NCBI RefSeq assembly: GCF_022815905.2
Contig: NZ_CP119327.1
Location: forward strand, 1,178,001-1,242,000
Reading direction: 5' to 3'
Length of the DNA: 64,000 bases
Origin: Staphylococcus sp. NRL 16/872
GTDB taxonomy: Bacteria; Bacillota; Bacilli; Staphylococcales; Staphylococcaceae
The notes below the pieces were generated by a model. The model was not told where the DNA came from, did no database searches, and saw only the letters and a program-made list of their open reading frames with translations. Positions 12,291-21,885 of this stretch are shown here, one piece after another. Positions within the stretch are counted from its first letter, which is position 1. Every line of letters starts with the position of its first letter. A program made the position numbers and the translations under genes.

Positions 12291-13652
12291 TTATTTAGTT
12301 CTTTTAGCTACGTTTTTATATCTTAAGTACATTAAACCTAAAATGATAAACCATAATGGTGTTAAGAAAATTGCATTTCTAGTAGTTTCATTTACAAATA
12401 ATAAACAGAAAACTAAGATAAAGAACACTAGAATCGCATATGCCATATATTTACCACCAGGAAGCTTATAATCAACTTTTTTATGTAGTTCAGGATTTTT
12501 TCTATGATAGTTAATATAAGCGATAATAATTAATGCCCACACGATAATAAATAATACAGTTGAAATCGTTGTTACATAAGTAAATACTAAAGTAGCATCA
12601 GGGAAGATGTAATTTAGTAAAGCTGTAACTAATAATAATGCTGATGATACAATTATCGCAATATGTGGTACACCGTTTTTATTTGTTTTTCTAAAAGAAG
12701 GTGGAGCTTGGTCTTGTTCAGATAATCCAAATAGCATACGACTATTTGAGAAGATACCACTGTTACAAGATGAAGCTGCTGCTGTTAATACTACGAAGTT
12801 AATTAAACCTGCAGCAAATGGAATACCAATTAATGAGAATAATCGTACAAATGGACTTTCATTTGGATCAACTTTATCCCACGGAATAATTGACATGATA
12901 ACTGCTAACGCACCTACGTAGAATACTAAAATTCTTAATGGTACTGCATTAATTGCTTTTGGAATAGTTTTCTCTGGATCTTTTGCTTCTCCTGCTGTAA
13001 CACCAATCATTTCAATACCTACGAATGAGAATAGTGCCATTTGGAATGACATAAAGAAACCAGAAGCACCATCTGCAAAGATGCCATGTTTATATAAGTT
13101 AGTGAAACTTGCATGTCCAAATTGTGTATTGAACGCGAATAACACCATTATTAAACCTACTACTATTAAAGCGATGATAGTAACAATTTTGATAATCGCG
13201 AACCAGAATTCTAATTCACCGAATAATTTAGCACTTAATAAGTTAAATGCCATTAATATTAGTACACAAAATAATGCTGAAATCCAGTTCGGAATATTAG
13301 GGAACCAGAAACTTACATATTTAGCAACTGCTGTAACTTCTGCCATTCCAGTAATAATCCAACATAACCAATACGTCCAACCAGTTACAAAGCCAGCAAA
13401 GGGTCCTATGTATTCATTAGTCACGTCTGCAAAAGAGTGGAAACGAGTGTTCTGAATCATAATTTCTCCGAGACCTCTCATGAACATGAATAACATGAAG
13501 CCTATAATAATATAGGTGAATAAAATAGAAGGACCAGTCATTGCTATTGTTTGTCCAGCTCCTAAAAATAACCCTGTACCAATTGCGCCGCCAATAGCAA
13601 TTAATTGCACATGACGATTACTTAACCCTCTTTGTAATTTTTCTTCAGCCAT
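12291..13652 (-). CDS. cycA: D-serine/D-alanine/glycine-type amino-acid permease (APC family)
   Basis: 453-residue integral membrane protein with about 12 hydrophobic segments. The N-terminal signature of the amino-acid/polyamine/organocation family is clear (GLSNRHVQLIAIGGAIGTGL), as is the TM6 region FSFVGIEMIGVTAGEA near residues 212-227. The closest family I recognise is the alanine/serine/glycine transporter group (AapA/CycA), which occupies this position between pyk and citZ in S. aureus. Substrate is therefore assigned by homology and synteny. It is transcribed against its neighbours with its own terminator. The start has AAGGGAG upstream. Confidence 0.82.
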   Translation of the reverse strand: MAEEKLQRGLSNRHVQLIAIGGAIGTGLFLGAGQTIAMTGPSILFTYIIIGFMLFMFMRGLGEIMIQNTRFHSFADVTNEYIGPFAGFVTGWTYWLCWIITGMAEVTAVAKYVSFWFPNIPNWISALFCVLILMAFNLLSAKLFGELEFWFAIIKIVTIIALIVVGLIMVLFAFNTQFGHASFTNLYKHGIFADGASGFFMSFQMALFSFVGIEMIGVTAGEAKDPEKTIPKAINAVPLRILVFYVGALAVIMSIIPWDKVDPNESPFVRLFSLIGIPFAAGLINFVVLTAAASSCNSGIFSNSRMLFGLSEQDQAPPSFRKTNKNGVPHIAIIVSSALLLVTALLNYIFPDATLVFTYVTTISTVLFIIVWALIIIAYINYHRKNPELHKKVDYKLPGGKYMAYAILVFFILVFCLLFVNETTRNAIFLTPLWFIILGLMYLRYKNVAKRTK

Positions 13653-13924
13653 AAGACAACTCCCTTACATTTAATTAATATTTATTATGCACTTATATAA
13701 CCAATTCGACAATTACTTTTATAAATTTCTCTAAAAATTCCTTTAATATTTAGTTAATAAATTGTAATCATTCATGATAAAAAAATTGAAATTTCAATAT
13801 TTTCTTACTAATTGCATTATTAAATTATCTACAAAGCCAATAATAACGGGTAATGTAATAGATATACTCACTAGATGATGTAATGTAATTAACGGTTCAA
13901 CATAGAAAGCGGGGTATATATTCA
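13653..13924. other. Divergent intergenic region with repeated TAATGTAAT motif
   Basis: Together with the citZ promoter this is a 347-bp gene-free spacer between the permease and citZ. The 9-mer TAATGTAAT occurs at 13851-13859 and again at 13881-13889, exactly 30 bp apart (about three helical turns). Its inverse ATTACATTA occurs at 13967-13975, just downstream of the promoter. This arrangement looks like an operator set, but the regulator is unknown. No coding signal is seen. Confidence 0.5.
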
Positions 13925-13953
13925 TTCACAAAATTTAGACAATTAGCTATAAT
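13925..13953 (+). promoter_or_regulatory. Sigma-A promoter of citZ-icd
   Basis: TTCACA (13925-13930), a 17-base spacer and a perfect TATAAT (13948-13953), about 46 bases before the citZ start. Confidence 0.75.
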
Positions 13954-13999
13954 GATGATGAAAGCCATTACATTAAGTTAAAGAAAAGGGGAATTGCTT

Positions 14000-15118
14000 A
14001 TGGCAGAATTACAAAAAGGTTTAGAAGGGGTAATTGCAGCTGAAACTAAAATCAGTTCAATTATTGAGAGTCAATTAACATATGCGGGTTATGACATTGA
14101 CGATTTAGCAGAACATGCGCAATTCGAAGAAGTTATCTTCCTTTTATGGAATTATAAATTACCTACTCAAGACGAATTAGATACATTAAAAGAAAAATTA
14201 AATAAATATATGACATTGAACCCAAGAGTGTATAAACACTTTGAAGAATATGCAACTGATAATGTACATCCAATGACTGCTTTACGTACATCAGTTTCTT
14301 ACATTGCACATTTTGATCCTGATGCTGAGGATGAAACAGAAGAAAATAGAAAAGAAAGAGCAATCCGCATTCAAGCTAAGATTGCATCATTAGTTACTGC
14401 ATTTGCACGTGTACGAAACGGTAAAGAGCCAGTAAAGCCTAACCCAGAGTTAAGTTATGCTGCAAACTTCCTATATATGTTAAGAGGAGAATTACCAACT
14501 GACACAGAGGTTGAGGCATTTAATAAGGCATTAGTTTTACATGCAGACCATGAACTTAACGCCTCAGCATTTACAGCTCGTTGTGCAGTTTCTTCTTTAT
14601 CTGATATGTATTCAGGGATCGCAGCAGCAGTTGGTTCATTAAAAGGGCCTTTACACGGTGGCGCCAACGAACAAGTTATGAATATGTTATCTGATGTTAA
14701 ATCAGTGGATGAAGTAGATGCTTATTTAGATGAAAAATTCAAAAACAAAGAGAAAATTATGGGCTTTGGTCATCGTGTATATAAAGATGGAGATCCACGT
14801 GCTAAATATTTACGTGAAATGAGTCGTAAAATTACTTCTGAAACTGGAAGAAGCGAATTATATGACATTTCTATTGCTATCGAAAAACGTATGCGTGAAG
14901 AAAAAGGTATTATTCCTAATGTAGACTTCTTCAGTGCAACTGTATATCATAGTATGGATATTCCACATAATTTATTCACACCAATTTTCGCAGTAAGTCG
15001 TACTTCTGGCTGGACTGCTCATATTTTAGAACAATATCGTGATAATAGAATTATGAGACCACGTGCAAAATATATTGGTGAAAAAGATCGTAAATATCTA
15101 CCAATAGAAGAAAGATAA
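14000..15118 (+). CDS. citZ: Citrate synthase
   Basis: 372-residue enzyme condensing oxaloacetate and acetyl-CoA to citrate, entry to the TCA cycle. The hallmark catalytic regions are present: GPLHGGANEQVM near 217, MGFGHRVYKDGDPR near 253 and VDFFSATVYHSM near 308. The ATG at 14000 has AAAGGGG at good spacing; the in-frame TTG six bases upstream is less likely. It is followed after 52 bases by icd, which has its own strong ribosome-binding site and no intervening terminator, so the two are probably one transcript. The symbol follows Bacillus usage; S. aureus papers also call it gltA. Confidence 0.95.
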   Translation: MAELQKGLEGVIAAETKISSIIESQLTYAGYDIDDLAEHAQFEEVIFLLWNYKLPTQDELDTLKEKLNKYMTLNPRVYKHFEEYATDNVHPMTALRTSVSYIAHFDPDAEDETEENRKERAIRIQAKIASLVTAFARVRNGKEPVKPNPELSYAANFLYMLRGELPTDTEVEAFNKALVLHADHELNASAFTARCAVSSLSDMYSGIAAAVGSLKGPLHGGANEQVMNMLSDVKSVDEVDAYLDEKFKNKEKIMGFGHRVYKDGDPRAKYLREMSRKITSETGRSELYDISIAIEKRMREEKGIIPNVDFFSATVYHSMDIPHNLFTPIFAVSRTSGWTAHILEQYRDNRIMRPRAKYIGEKDRKYLPIEER

Positions 15119-15170
15119 GTTTTAATTAGTTAATGAGTTTTAAACATAGTTAAACTTGGAGGTTAAAAGT

Positions 15171-16439
15171 ATGTCTGCAGAAAAAATTACTAGAGCGAAT
15201 GAAGGATTAAACGTACCAAACGAACCAATCATCCCATTTATTATTGGTGATGGAATTGGCCCAGATATTTGGAAAGCAGCAAGTCGTGTGATTGACGCCG
15301 CTGTTGAAAAAGCGTACAACGGCGAAAAACGTATTGAGTGGAAAGAAGTCTTAGCTGGTCAAAAAGCATATGATGAAACTGGTGAGTGGTTACCAAAAGA
15401 AACACTAGATACGATAAAAGAATATTTAATCGCGATTAAAGGACCTTTAACTACACCAATTGGTGGAGGTATTCGTTCACTTAACGTAGCTTTACGTCAA
15501 GAATTAGATCTATTTACTTGCTTACGTCCTGTACGTTGGTTTAAAGGTGTGCCTTCACCAGTTAAACGTCCTCAAGACGTTGATATGGTTATCTTCCGTG
15601 AAAATACTGAAGATATTTATGCTGGCATTGAATTTAAAGAAGGAACTGATGAAGTTAAGAAGGTCATTGACTTCTTGCAAAATGAAATGGGCGCAACTAA
15701 TATCCGCTTCCCAGAAACTTCTGGAATTGGTATTAAACCTGTTTCAAAAGAAGGAACTGAACGTTTAGTAAGAGCTGCGATCCAATATGCGATTGATAAT
15801 GATCGTAAAGCTGTGACTTTAGTTCATAAAGGTAACATTATGAAATTCACTGAAGGATCATTTAAACAATGGGGTTATGATGTAGCTCAAAATGAATTTG
15901 CAGATAAAGTATTTACGTGGCAACAATATGATGAAATTGTCGAAAAAGATGGTAAAGATGCTGCAAATGAAGCACAAAACAAAGCTGAACAAGAAGGTAA
16001 AATCATCATTAAAGATTCAATTGCGGATATCTTCTTACAGCAAATTTTAACACGTCCAGCTGAACATGATGTAGTTGCTACAATGAACTTAAATGGTGAC
16101 TATATTTCAGATGCTTTAGCGGCACAAGTTGGTGGTATTGGTATCGCACCAGGTGCCAATATTAACTATGAAACTGGACATGCGATTTTCGAAGCAACAC
16201 ATGGTACTGCTCCTAAATACGCAAACTTAAATAAAGTCAATCCTTCATCAGAATTATTAAGTTCTGTATTAATGCTTGAACACTTAGGATGGCAAGAAGC
16301 AGCAGATAAAATTACTGATGCTATTGAAGCAACAATTGCTTCAAAAGTCGTAACTTATGACTTTGCGCGTTTAATGGATGGTGCTAAAGAAGTTTCTACA
16401 TCTGAATTTGCTGATGAACTTATTAAAAATTTAAAATAA
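15171..16439 (+). CDS. icd: Isocitrate dehydrogenase, NADP-dependent
   Basis: 422-residue TCA-cycle enzyme oxidatively decarboxylating isocitrate to 2-oxoglutarate. Visible are [16 protein letters not shown] near 22, the substrate-binding [16 protein letters not shown] near 101-116 (with the phosphorylatable-serine position of the E. coli enzyme), [15 protein letters not shown] near 142, and the cofactor region [11 protein letters not shown] near 340. The ATG at 15171 follows GGAGG by eight bases. A frame extension to a TTG at 15156 would sit inside the ribosome-binding site and is rejected. It ends in a strong terminator. Confidence 0.95.
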   Translation: MSAEKITRANEGLNVPNEPIIPFIIGDGIGPDIWKAASRVIDAAVEKAYNGEKRIEWKEVLAGQKAYDETGEWLPKETLDTIKEYLIAIKGPLTTPIGGGIRSLNVALRQELDLFTCLRPVRWFKGVPSPVKRPQDVDMVIFRENTEDIYAGIEFKEGTDEVKKVIDFLQNEMGATNIRFPETSGIGIKPVSKEGTERLVRAAIQYAIDNDRKAVTLVHKGNIMKFTEGSFKQWGYDVAQNEFADKVFTWQQYDEIVEKDGKDAANEAQNKAEQEGKIIIKDSIADIFLQQILTRPAEHDVVATMNLNGDYISDALAAQVGGIGIAPGANINYETGHAIFEATHGTAPKYANLNKVNPSSELLSSVLMLEHLGWQEAADKITDAIEATIASKVVTYDFARLMDGAKEVSTSEFADELIKNLK

Positions 16440-16455
16440 TAATATAAATGTCTAT

Positions 16456-16506
16456 ATGACTCACTCAAAGGCCTTTAATAGGTTTTGAGTGAGTCATCTT
16501 TTTTTA
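16456..16506 (+). terminator. Intrinsic terminator of citZ-icd
   Basis: A perfect 14-bp stem, ATGACTCACTCAAA (16456-16469) with TTTGAGTGAGTCAT (16484-16497), then CTTTTTTTTATA. Confidence 0.92.
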
Positions 16507-16626
16507 TAAAATTATATTTTTTTGCCTAAATTTGTTAATATTAAGTTAAGGTTAGTAAAATAATTTCTTAATAAATAGAAAATATTATATTAATTGTTAA
16601 GTTTATGTAAATTTAATATGTGGTAT

Positions 16627-16655
16627 GTTATTTTTATTTAAACTTCAGTTATAAT
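16627..16655 (+). promoter_or_regulatory. Candidate promoter of phoPR
   Basis: Perfect TATAAT at 16650-16655, about 37 bases before phoP. The -35 at 17-base spacing (GTTATT) is poor, which would suit an activated promoter such as one with PhoP autoregulation (inference). Confidence 0.4.
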
Positions 16656-16691
16656 GTATTTGAATGTTATTTCTAATCAGGGAGGCACATT

Positions 16692-17402
16692 ATGTCACAA
16701 AAAGTATTAGTTGTGGATGACGAACAATCCATTGTAACTTTACTAAAATATAATCTTGAAACAGCTGGTTACATCGTAGAAGTTGCTTACGATGGGGAAG
16801 AAGCACTTGAAAAAGTAAATGAAGTTCAACCTGAACTGATTGTTTTAGATGTAATGTTACCGAAAAAAGATGGAATTGAAGTTTGTAAGACGATTCGTTC
16901 TGATAAAAACCTTGTTCCAATTTTAATGTTAACGGCTAAAGATGATGAATTTGATCGCGTATTAGGATTAGAATTGGGTGCAGATGACTATATGACTAAA
17001 CCTTTTTCGCCTAGAGAAGTGGTAGCCAGAGTAAAAGCTATCCTTAGAAGATCGAAGTTTGCTAGTGAAGTAGAAAAAGATGATGTAGATGAAGAAGATA
17101 TAATAATTGAAAATATTAGAATTAGACCTGAATTCTTTGAAGTTTATAAAGATGACGAGTTACTAGAATTAACGCCTAAAGAATTTGAATTACTTTTATA
17201 CTTAATCGAAAGACAGGGACGAGTAATTACAAGAGAACATATGCTTAATTCAGTTTGGAATTATGAATTTGCTGGAGATTCTAGGATAGTTGATGTACAC
17301 ATTAGTCATCTAAGAGATAAATTAGAAGAGAATCCTAAGCAGCCTAAATTGATTAAAACTGTACGTGGTTTAGGGTATAAATTAGAAAGACCTAAAGGTT
17401 AA
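16692..17402 (+). CDS. phoP: Response regulator PhoP
   Basis: 236-residue OmpR/PhoB-class response regulator controlling the phosphate-starvation response. The receiver domain (1-~120) has acidic D9/D10 and the phospho-acceptor D53 in IVLDVMLP. The C-terminal winged helix (about 135-232) shows LTPKEFELLLYLIERQG and VHISHLRDKLEE. The start has AGGGAGG upstream. The stop codon overlaps the phoR start by one base (TAATG), so kinase and regulator are translationally coupled. Confidence 0.93.
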   Translation: MSQKVLVVDDEQSIVTLLKYNLETAGYIVEVAYDGEEALEKVNEVQPELIVLDVMLPKKDGIEVCKTIRSDKNLVPILMLTAKDDEFDRVLGLELGADDYMTKPFSPREVVARVKAILRRSKFASEVEKDDVDEEDIIIENIRIRPEFFEVYKDDELLELTPKEFELLLYLIERQGRVITREHMLNSVWNYEFAGDSRIVDVHISHLRDKLEENPKQPKLIKTVRGLGYKLERPKG

Positions 17403-19099
17403 TGTTAAAGTTTCATCACCGATTACTCCTATTATTAAGTGCTATCACGATTATCAGTTTTATAGGTTTAGGGGCCATTATTCATCATACGATTTATCAA
17501 ATACTATCTACTACGCAAAGTGCTGAATTAAACCATATTTCTGAGAATTTTCTAAAATTAAATAAGCAAAAAAACAACAAAGAAATTACAAATATCGCAT
17601 CTGATCAACATTTAACTGTTTATATTTACGAAGATGGTAAAACTATTTATAAGTTAGGTAATCATCAAAAAATAAATAAAAATATAGACAATGCCGCAAA
17701 TCCATCAGATATTATATATCACAATGAGAATGGGCAACTAAGATACACGTTTAAACATACAGTTAATGATAAAACGATATACATAAGTGGTTTGAATAAT
17801 GAAATTATTGATCTGCAGAAAAGTATGTGGAAATATTTGTCATTAATCGGAATTATCGTATTATTAGCAATTTATTTAGCAGTTAGAAGTATTAATAGGA
17901 CATATATTAGACCTATTAATGAAGTTACATATGCAACATCTCTTATTGCGGATGGCTATTACCATGTTAGAGTTCCTGAAAGTAACGTTAAAGAAACAAA
18001 AGCCTTATTTGTAACAACGAATGATTTAGCGAGACGACTCCAAAAGCTTAATAACAAACAAAAAATGCAATCTAATCGATTAAAAACAACATTGGAGAAT
18101 ATCCCAAGTTCAGTATTAATGATCGATAAACATGGAGAGATTGTTGTAGCCAATCATTCGTATTATGAAGTATTTAGACCAGAGAAAAAAGTAGAAAGCA
18201 AAGATTATACCGCATATTTAGATGAGAAAATACAGCACTTGATACTTGAAGCTTTTAGAACTGAACAAGCAATTTATGATCAAATTGAATTATATATAAA
18301 TGACGTACATCAAAAATATTTTGATGTTTCATGTCTACCTATCCTCAGTAAATCTAAAAAACGATTACAAGGTTTGGTACTCGTTATGCATGATATTACA
18401 AATTTGAAAAAGCTTGAAAACCTTAGACGTGAATTCGTAGCAAATGTTTCTCATGAATTAAAAACACCAATAACGTCAATTAAAGGTTTTGCTGAAACGC
18501 TTATTGAAGGTGCTAAAAATGACGAGCAATCTTTAGAAATGTTTTTAAAGATTATCCTAAAAGAATCCAATCGTATTGAATCATTAGTAATGGATTTATT
18601 AGATTTATCACATATTGAACAACAAACAGAGCTTGAAACAACTTATGTGAATCTTTCGGAATTAGCCTATAATACGATTGATAACCTTCAAAATCAGGCT
18701 AGATATAAAAACATCACTATCAATTCAGAAATTGAAAAAGATGTGATAATTGAAGCTCATGAGAATAAATTAGCTCAAGTCATTACCAACTTATTGTCTA
18801 ATGCCATCAATTACTCTCTTGAAGATAATAAGGTCATTGTTAGAGTTTATCGAGAAGACATTAAAGTCAATTTAGAAATCCAAGATTTTGGTATTGGTAT
18901 TGATAAAGAGGATCAAAAACATATTTTTGAAAGATTTTATCGTGTTGATAAAGCGCGCAGTCGTGATTCAGGCGGAACAGGATTAGGGCTATCAATTACT
19001 AAGCATATTGTAGAAGCACATCATGGTACGATAAATGTTGATAGTCAACCTGGTGAAGGTTCATTATTTAGAGTGTCATTTATAGATGAAAAACAATAA
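17402..19099 (+). CDS. phoR: Sensor histidine kinase PhoR
   Basis: 565-residue membrane kinase partner of PhoP. Two membrane segments (about 8-30 and 142-162) enclose an extracytoplasmic sensor region. A HAMP linker (~163-215) and a PAS domain (~225-330) follow. The dimerisation domain has phospho-acceptor H351 in NVSHELKTPITSIKGF. The ATPase domain carries NLLSNAINYS, DFGIGI and GGTGLGLS. This architecture matches B. subtilis PhoR. The role in phosphate sensing is from homology. It ends at a strong terminator, so phoPR is a two-gene unit. Confidence 0.93.
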   Translation: MLKFHHRLLLLLSAITIISFIGLGAIIHHTIYQILSTTQSAELNHISENFLKLNKQKNNKEITNIASDQHLTVYIYEDGKTIYKLGNHQKINKNIDNAANPSDIIYHNENGQLRYTFKHTVNDKTIYISGLNNEIIDLQKSMWKYLSLIGIIVLLAIYLAVRSINRTYIRPINEVTYATSLIADGYYHVRVPESNVKETKALFVTTNDLARRLQKLNNKQKMQSNRLKTTLENIPSSVLMIDKHGEIVVANHSYYEVFRPEKKVESKDYTAYLDEKIQHLILEAFRTEQAIYDQIELYINDVHQKYFDVSCLPILSKSKKRLQGLVLVMHDITNLKKLENLRREFVANVSHELKTPITSIKGFAETLIEGAKNDEQSLEMFLKIILKESNRIESLVMDLLDLSHIEQQTELETTYVNLSELAYNTIDNLQNQARYKNITINSEIEKDVIIEAHENKLAQVITNLLSNAINYSLEDNKVIVRVYREDIKVNLEIQDFGIGIDKEDQKHIFERFYRVDKARSRDSGGTGLGLSITKHIVEAHHGTINVDSQPGEGSLFRVSFIDEKQ

Positions 19100-19110
19100 A
19101 TATTTATTTA

Positions 19111-19148
19111 CCTGTTTATTTGGAAAGCACAAATAAACAGGTTTTTTT
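19111..19148 (+). terminator. Intrinsic terminator of phoPR
   Basis: A perfect 12-bp stem, CCTGTTTATTTG (19111-19122) with CAAATAAACAGG (19130-19141), a seven-base loop, then seven Ts. Confidence 0.92.
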
Positions 19149-19236
19149 ATATTTGGATTTACTATAAAATCATTCATTCGTGATGATAAAGGGAATATGC
19201 TAAAATATAATTAAATTCGTTCTGGAGGTTTGCACT

Positions 19237-21870
19237 TTGAATAAATTAATCTTAATAGATGGTAATAGTTTAAGTTTTAGAGCTTTCTATGCCTTGCCAC
19301 TGCTCTCTAATAAAGCAGGTATTCATACGAATGCAATCTATGGATTTGCAATGTTGCTAGAAAAAATTATTAGAGAAGAACAACCGAACCACTTTTTAGT
19401 AGCATTTGATGCAGGAAAAACAACTTTCCGTCATTCTAAGTATAGTGAGTATAAAGGCGGTAGACAAAGTACACCACCTGAATTAAGTGAACAGTTTCCA
19501 TATATTCGTCAATTACTTGACGCTTATCACATTAAACATTACGAATTAGAAAATTATGAAGCTGATGATATTATTGGGACATTAAGTAAAGAAGCTGATA
19601 AGCAAGGTTTTGAAACGATTATAGTAACCGGAGATCGAGATTTAACACAATTAGCTACTGATAATGTCACTATTTATTATACGAAAAAAGGTGTTACTGA
19701 CGTTGATCACTATACTCCAGAATTTATTGCCGAAAAATATGACGGATTAGCGCCACAACAAATTATTGATATGAAAGGTTTAATGGGAGATACTTCAGAT
19801 AATATTCCAGGTGTTGCAGGTGTAGGCGAAAAAACTGCGATTAAACTCTTAAAACAATTTGAAACTGTCGAAGGTGTTTATGACAATATTGATTCAGTTT
19901 CCGGTAAAAAACTTAAAGAGAAGCTAGAAAATAGTCATGACGATGCATTAATGAGTAAAGATTTGGCTACAATTAATTGTGATAGTCCTATTGAAGTAAG
20001 CTTAAAGGATACGCAACTTAATCATCAAGAAGACAATACAGATAAAATTGAGTTATTTAAAAAGTTAGAGTTTAAACAGTTACTTGCTGATATAGATAGT
20101 GATGTTACTGACAATGACGATAATTCAGATAGAACATTTGAAATTGACCCTACATTTGATCATATAGATTTTAACCACTTAAATGAAGCAGTCATCCATT
20201 TCGAAATAGACGGTTCCAACTATCTAAAAGATCAAATATTAAAATTTGGTTTCCATACAGGCGATCAACATATTGTTATTAATGCTGATAGTATTAAAGA
20301 CTATCCTGATTTAATTAAATGGCTTGAAGATGAGAATACATGTAAAAGTGTTTATGATGCTAAGAAGACGTATGTTGCAGCACATAGATTAGATATCGAT
20401 ATTAAAAATATTCAATTTGATGTGATGTTAGCAAGTTACATTATTGATCCATCGAGAACAATAGATGACGTTCGTTCTGTTGTGACGCATTATCATCAAA
20501 ACTACGTTAAAGATGATATTTCTATATATGGCAAAGGTAAAAAACGTAGCATTCCTGATGATGAAGTTTTAAACACTCATATTGCTTCAATTACCGAAGC
20601 TATTCATGAGTCACAACCTTTAATGTTTAAAGAATTAGAAGCACATAATCAAATAGATTTATTACAAAACTTAGAACTTCCACTTGCCCGCATTTTAGGT
20701 GAAATGGAAGAAACTGGTATCTATACAGATGTGAATGATTTACAACAAATGCAACATGAAATTCAAGAAAAATTGGATACACTTATTAGTAATATTCATG
20801 AAGCAGCTGGAGAAGAATTTAATATTAATTCACCTAAACAGCTAGGTGTTGTATTATTTGAAACGCTTAAACTACCAGTTATTAAAAAGACAAAGACAGG
20901 TTATTCTACAGCAGTTGATGTATTAGAACAACTTCAAGGCGAACATCCAATCATTGATTATATTTTAGAATATCGCCAATTATCTAAATTACAATCAACG
21001 TATGTTGAAGGATTACAAAAAGTAATTAGCAATGATAAACGTATCCATACACGATTCAACCAAACATTAGCTCAAACTGGACGTTTGTCTTCAGTTGATC
21101 CTAACTTACAGAATATACCTATTAGACTTGAGGAAGGGCGTAAAATTCGTCGTGCGTTTAAACCAAATTCAGATGATAGTGTTATACTTTCAGCCGACTA
21201 CTCTCAAATTGAGTTACGTGTATTAGCGCATATTACGCAAGATGAGAGTATGAAAGAAGCGTTTATCCATGGACGAGATATCCACACTGCAACTGCTATG
21301 AAAGTATTTGGCGTTGAAGCGGATGGTGTTGATGATTTAATGCGTCGACAAGCAAAGGCCGTTAACTTCGGCATTGTATATGGTATTAGTGACTATGGTT
21401 TAAGTCAAAGTTTAGGAATAACTCGTAAAAAAGCGAAAGCGTTTATTGATGATTATTTAGCTAGTTTTCCAGGTGTGAAACAATATATGTCAGATATCGT
21501 AAAAGATGCAAAAGCAAATGGGTATGTAGAAACGTTATTGCATCGTCGTAGATATATACCAGATATTACAAGCCGTAATTTCAATTTAAGAGGCTTTGCA
21601 GAAAGAACTGCGATGAATACACCTATACAAGGAAGCGCAGCTGATATCATTAAATTAGCAATGGTAGAGTTTGATAAACAAGTCAGAGATACTTCTTATC
21701 ATGCGAAATTATTACTTCAAGTTCACGATGAATTGATATTTGAAGTGCCTAAAGATGAAATTGAAGATTTTAGTGCATTTGTAGAAGATATAATGGAACA
21801 TGCACTAGACTTAGATGTGCCTTTAAAAGTAGATTCAAATTATGGCTCTACTTGGTATGATGCGAAATAG
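19237..21870 (+). CDS. polA: DNA polymerase I
   Basis: 877-residue repair and Okazaki-maturation polymerase. The 5'-nuclease domain occupies about 1-300 (LIDGNSLSFRAFYALP; YEADDIIGT; GDRDLTQL; MGDTSDNIPGVAGVGEKTA). A 3'-exonuclease-like fold (~315-470) has lost the usual FDTET metal-binding motif, reading HFEIDG instead, as in other Bacilli, so proofreading is probably absent. The polymerase domain holds motif A with D654 (SADYSQIELR), motif B (RRQAKAVNFGIVYG) and motif C with D831-E832 (QVHDELIFEV). Start codon is TTG at 19237, set by GGAGG eight bases upstream. The gene leads a polA-mutM-coaE operon. Confidence 0.95.
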   Translation: MNKLILIDGNSLSFRAFYALPLLSNKAGIHTNAIYGFAMLLEKIIREEQPNHFLVAFDAGKTTFRHSKYSEYKGGRQSTPPELSEQFPYIRQLLDAYHIKHYELENYEADDIIGTLSKEADKQGFETIIVTGDRDLTQLATDNVTIYYTKKGVTDVDHYTPEFIAEKYDGLAPQQIIDMKGLMGDTSDNIPGVAGVGEKTAIKLLKQFETVEGVYDNIDSVSGKKLKEKLENSHDDALMSKDLATINCDSPIEVSLKDTQLNHQEDNTDKIELFKKLEFKQLLADIDSDVTDNDDNSDRTFEIDPTFDHIDFNHLNEAVIHFEIDGSNYLKDQILKFGFHTGDQHIVINADSIKDYPDLIKWLEDENTCKSVYDAKKTYVAAHRLDIDIKNIQFDVMLASYIIDPSRTIDDVRSVVTHYHQNYVKDDISIYGKGKKRSIPDDEVLNTHIASITEAIHESQPLMFKELEAHNQIDLLQNLELPLARILGEMEETGIYTDVNDLQQMQHEIQEKLDTLISNIHEAAGEEFNINSPKQLGVVLFETLKLPVIKKTKTGYSTAVDVLEQLQGEHPIIDYILEYRQLSKLQSTYVEGLQKVISNDKRIHTRFNQTLAQTGRLSSVDPNLQNIPIRLEEGRKIRRAFKPNSDDSVILSADYSQIELRVLAHITQDESMKEAFIHGRDIHTATAMKVFGVEADGVDDLMRRQAKAVNFGIVYGISDYGLSQSLGITRKKAKAFIDDYLASFPGVKQYMSDIVKDAKANGYVETLLHRRRYIPDITSRNFNLRGFAERTAMNTPIQGSAADIIKLAMVEFDKQVRDTSYHAKLLLQVHDELIFEVPKDEIEDFSAFVEDIMEHALDLDVPLKVDSNYGSTWYDAK

Positions 21871-21885
21871 AGAAAGGAAATTGAA

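Noticed and set aside
13081-13455. 124-codon plus-strand open frame
   Set aside because: Antisense to the cycA-like permease; no ribosome-binding site and the permease frame is clearly the coding one.
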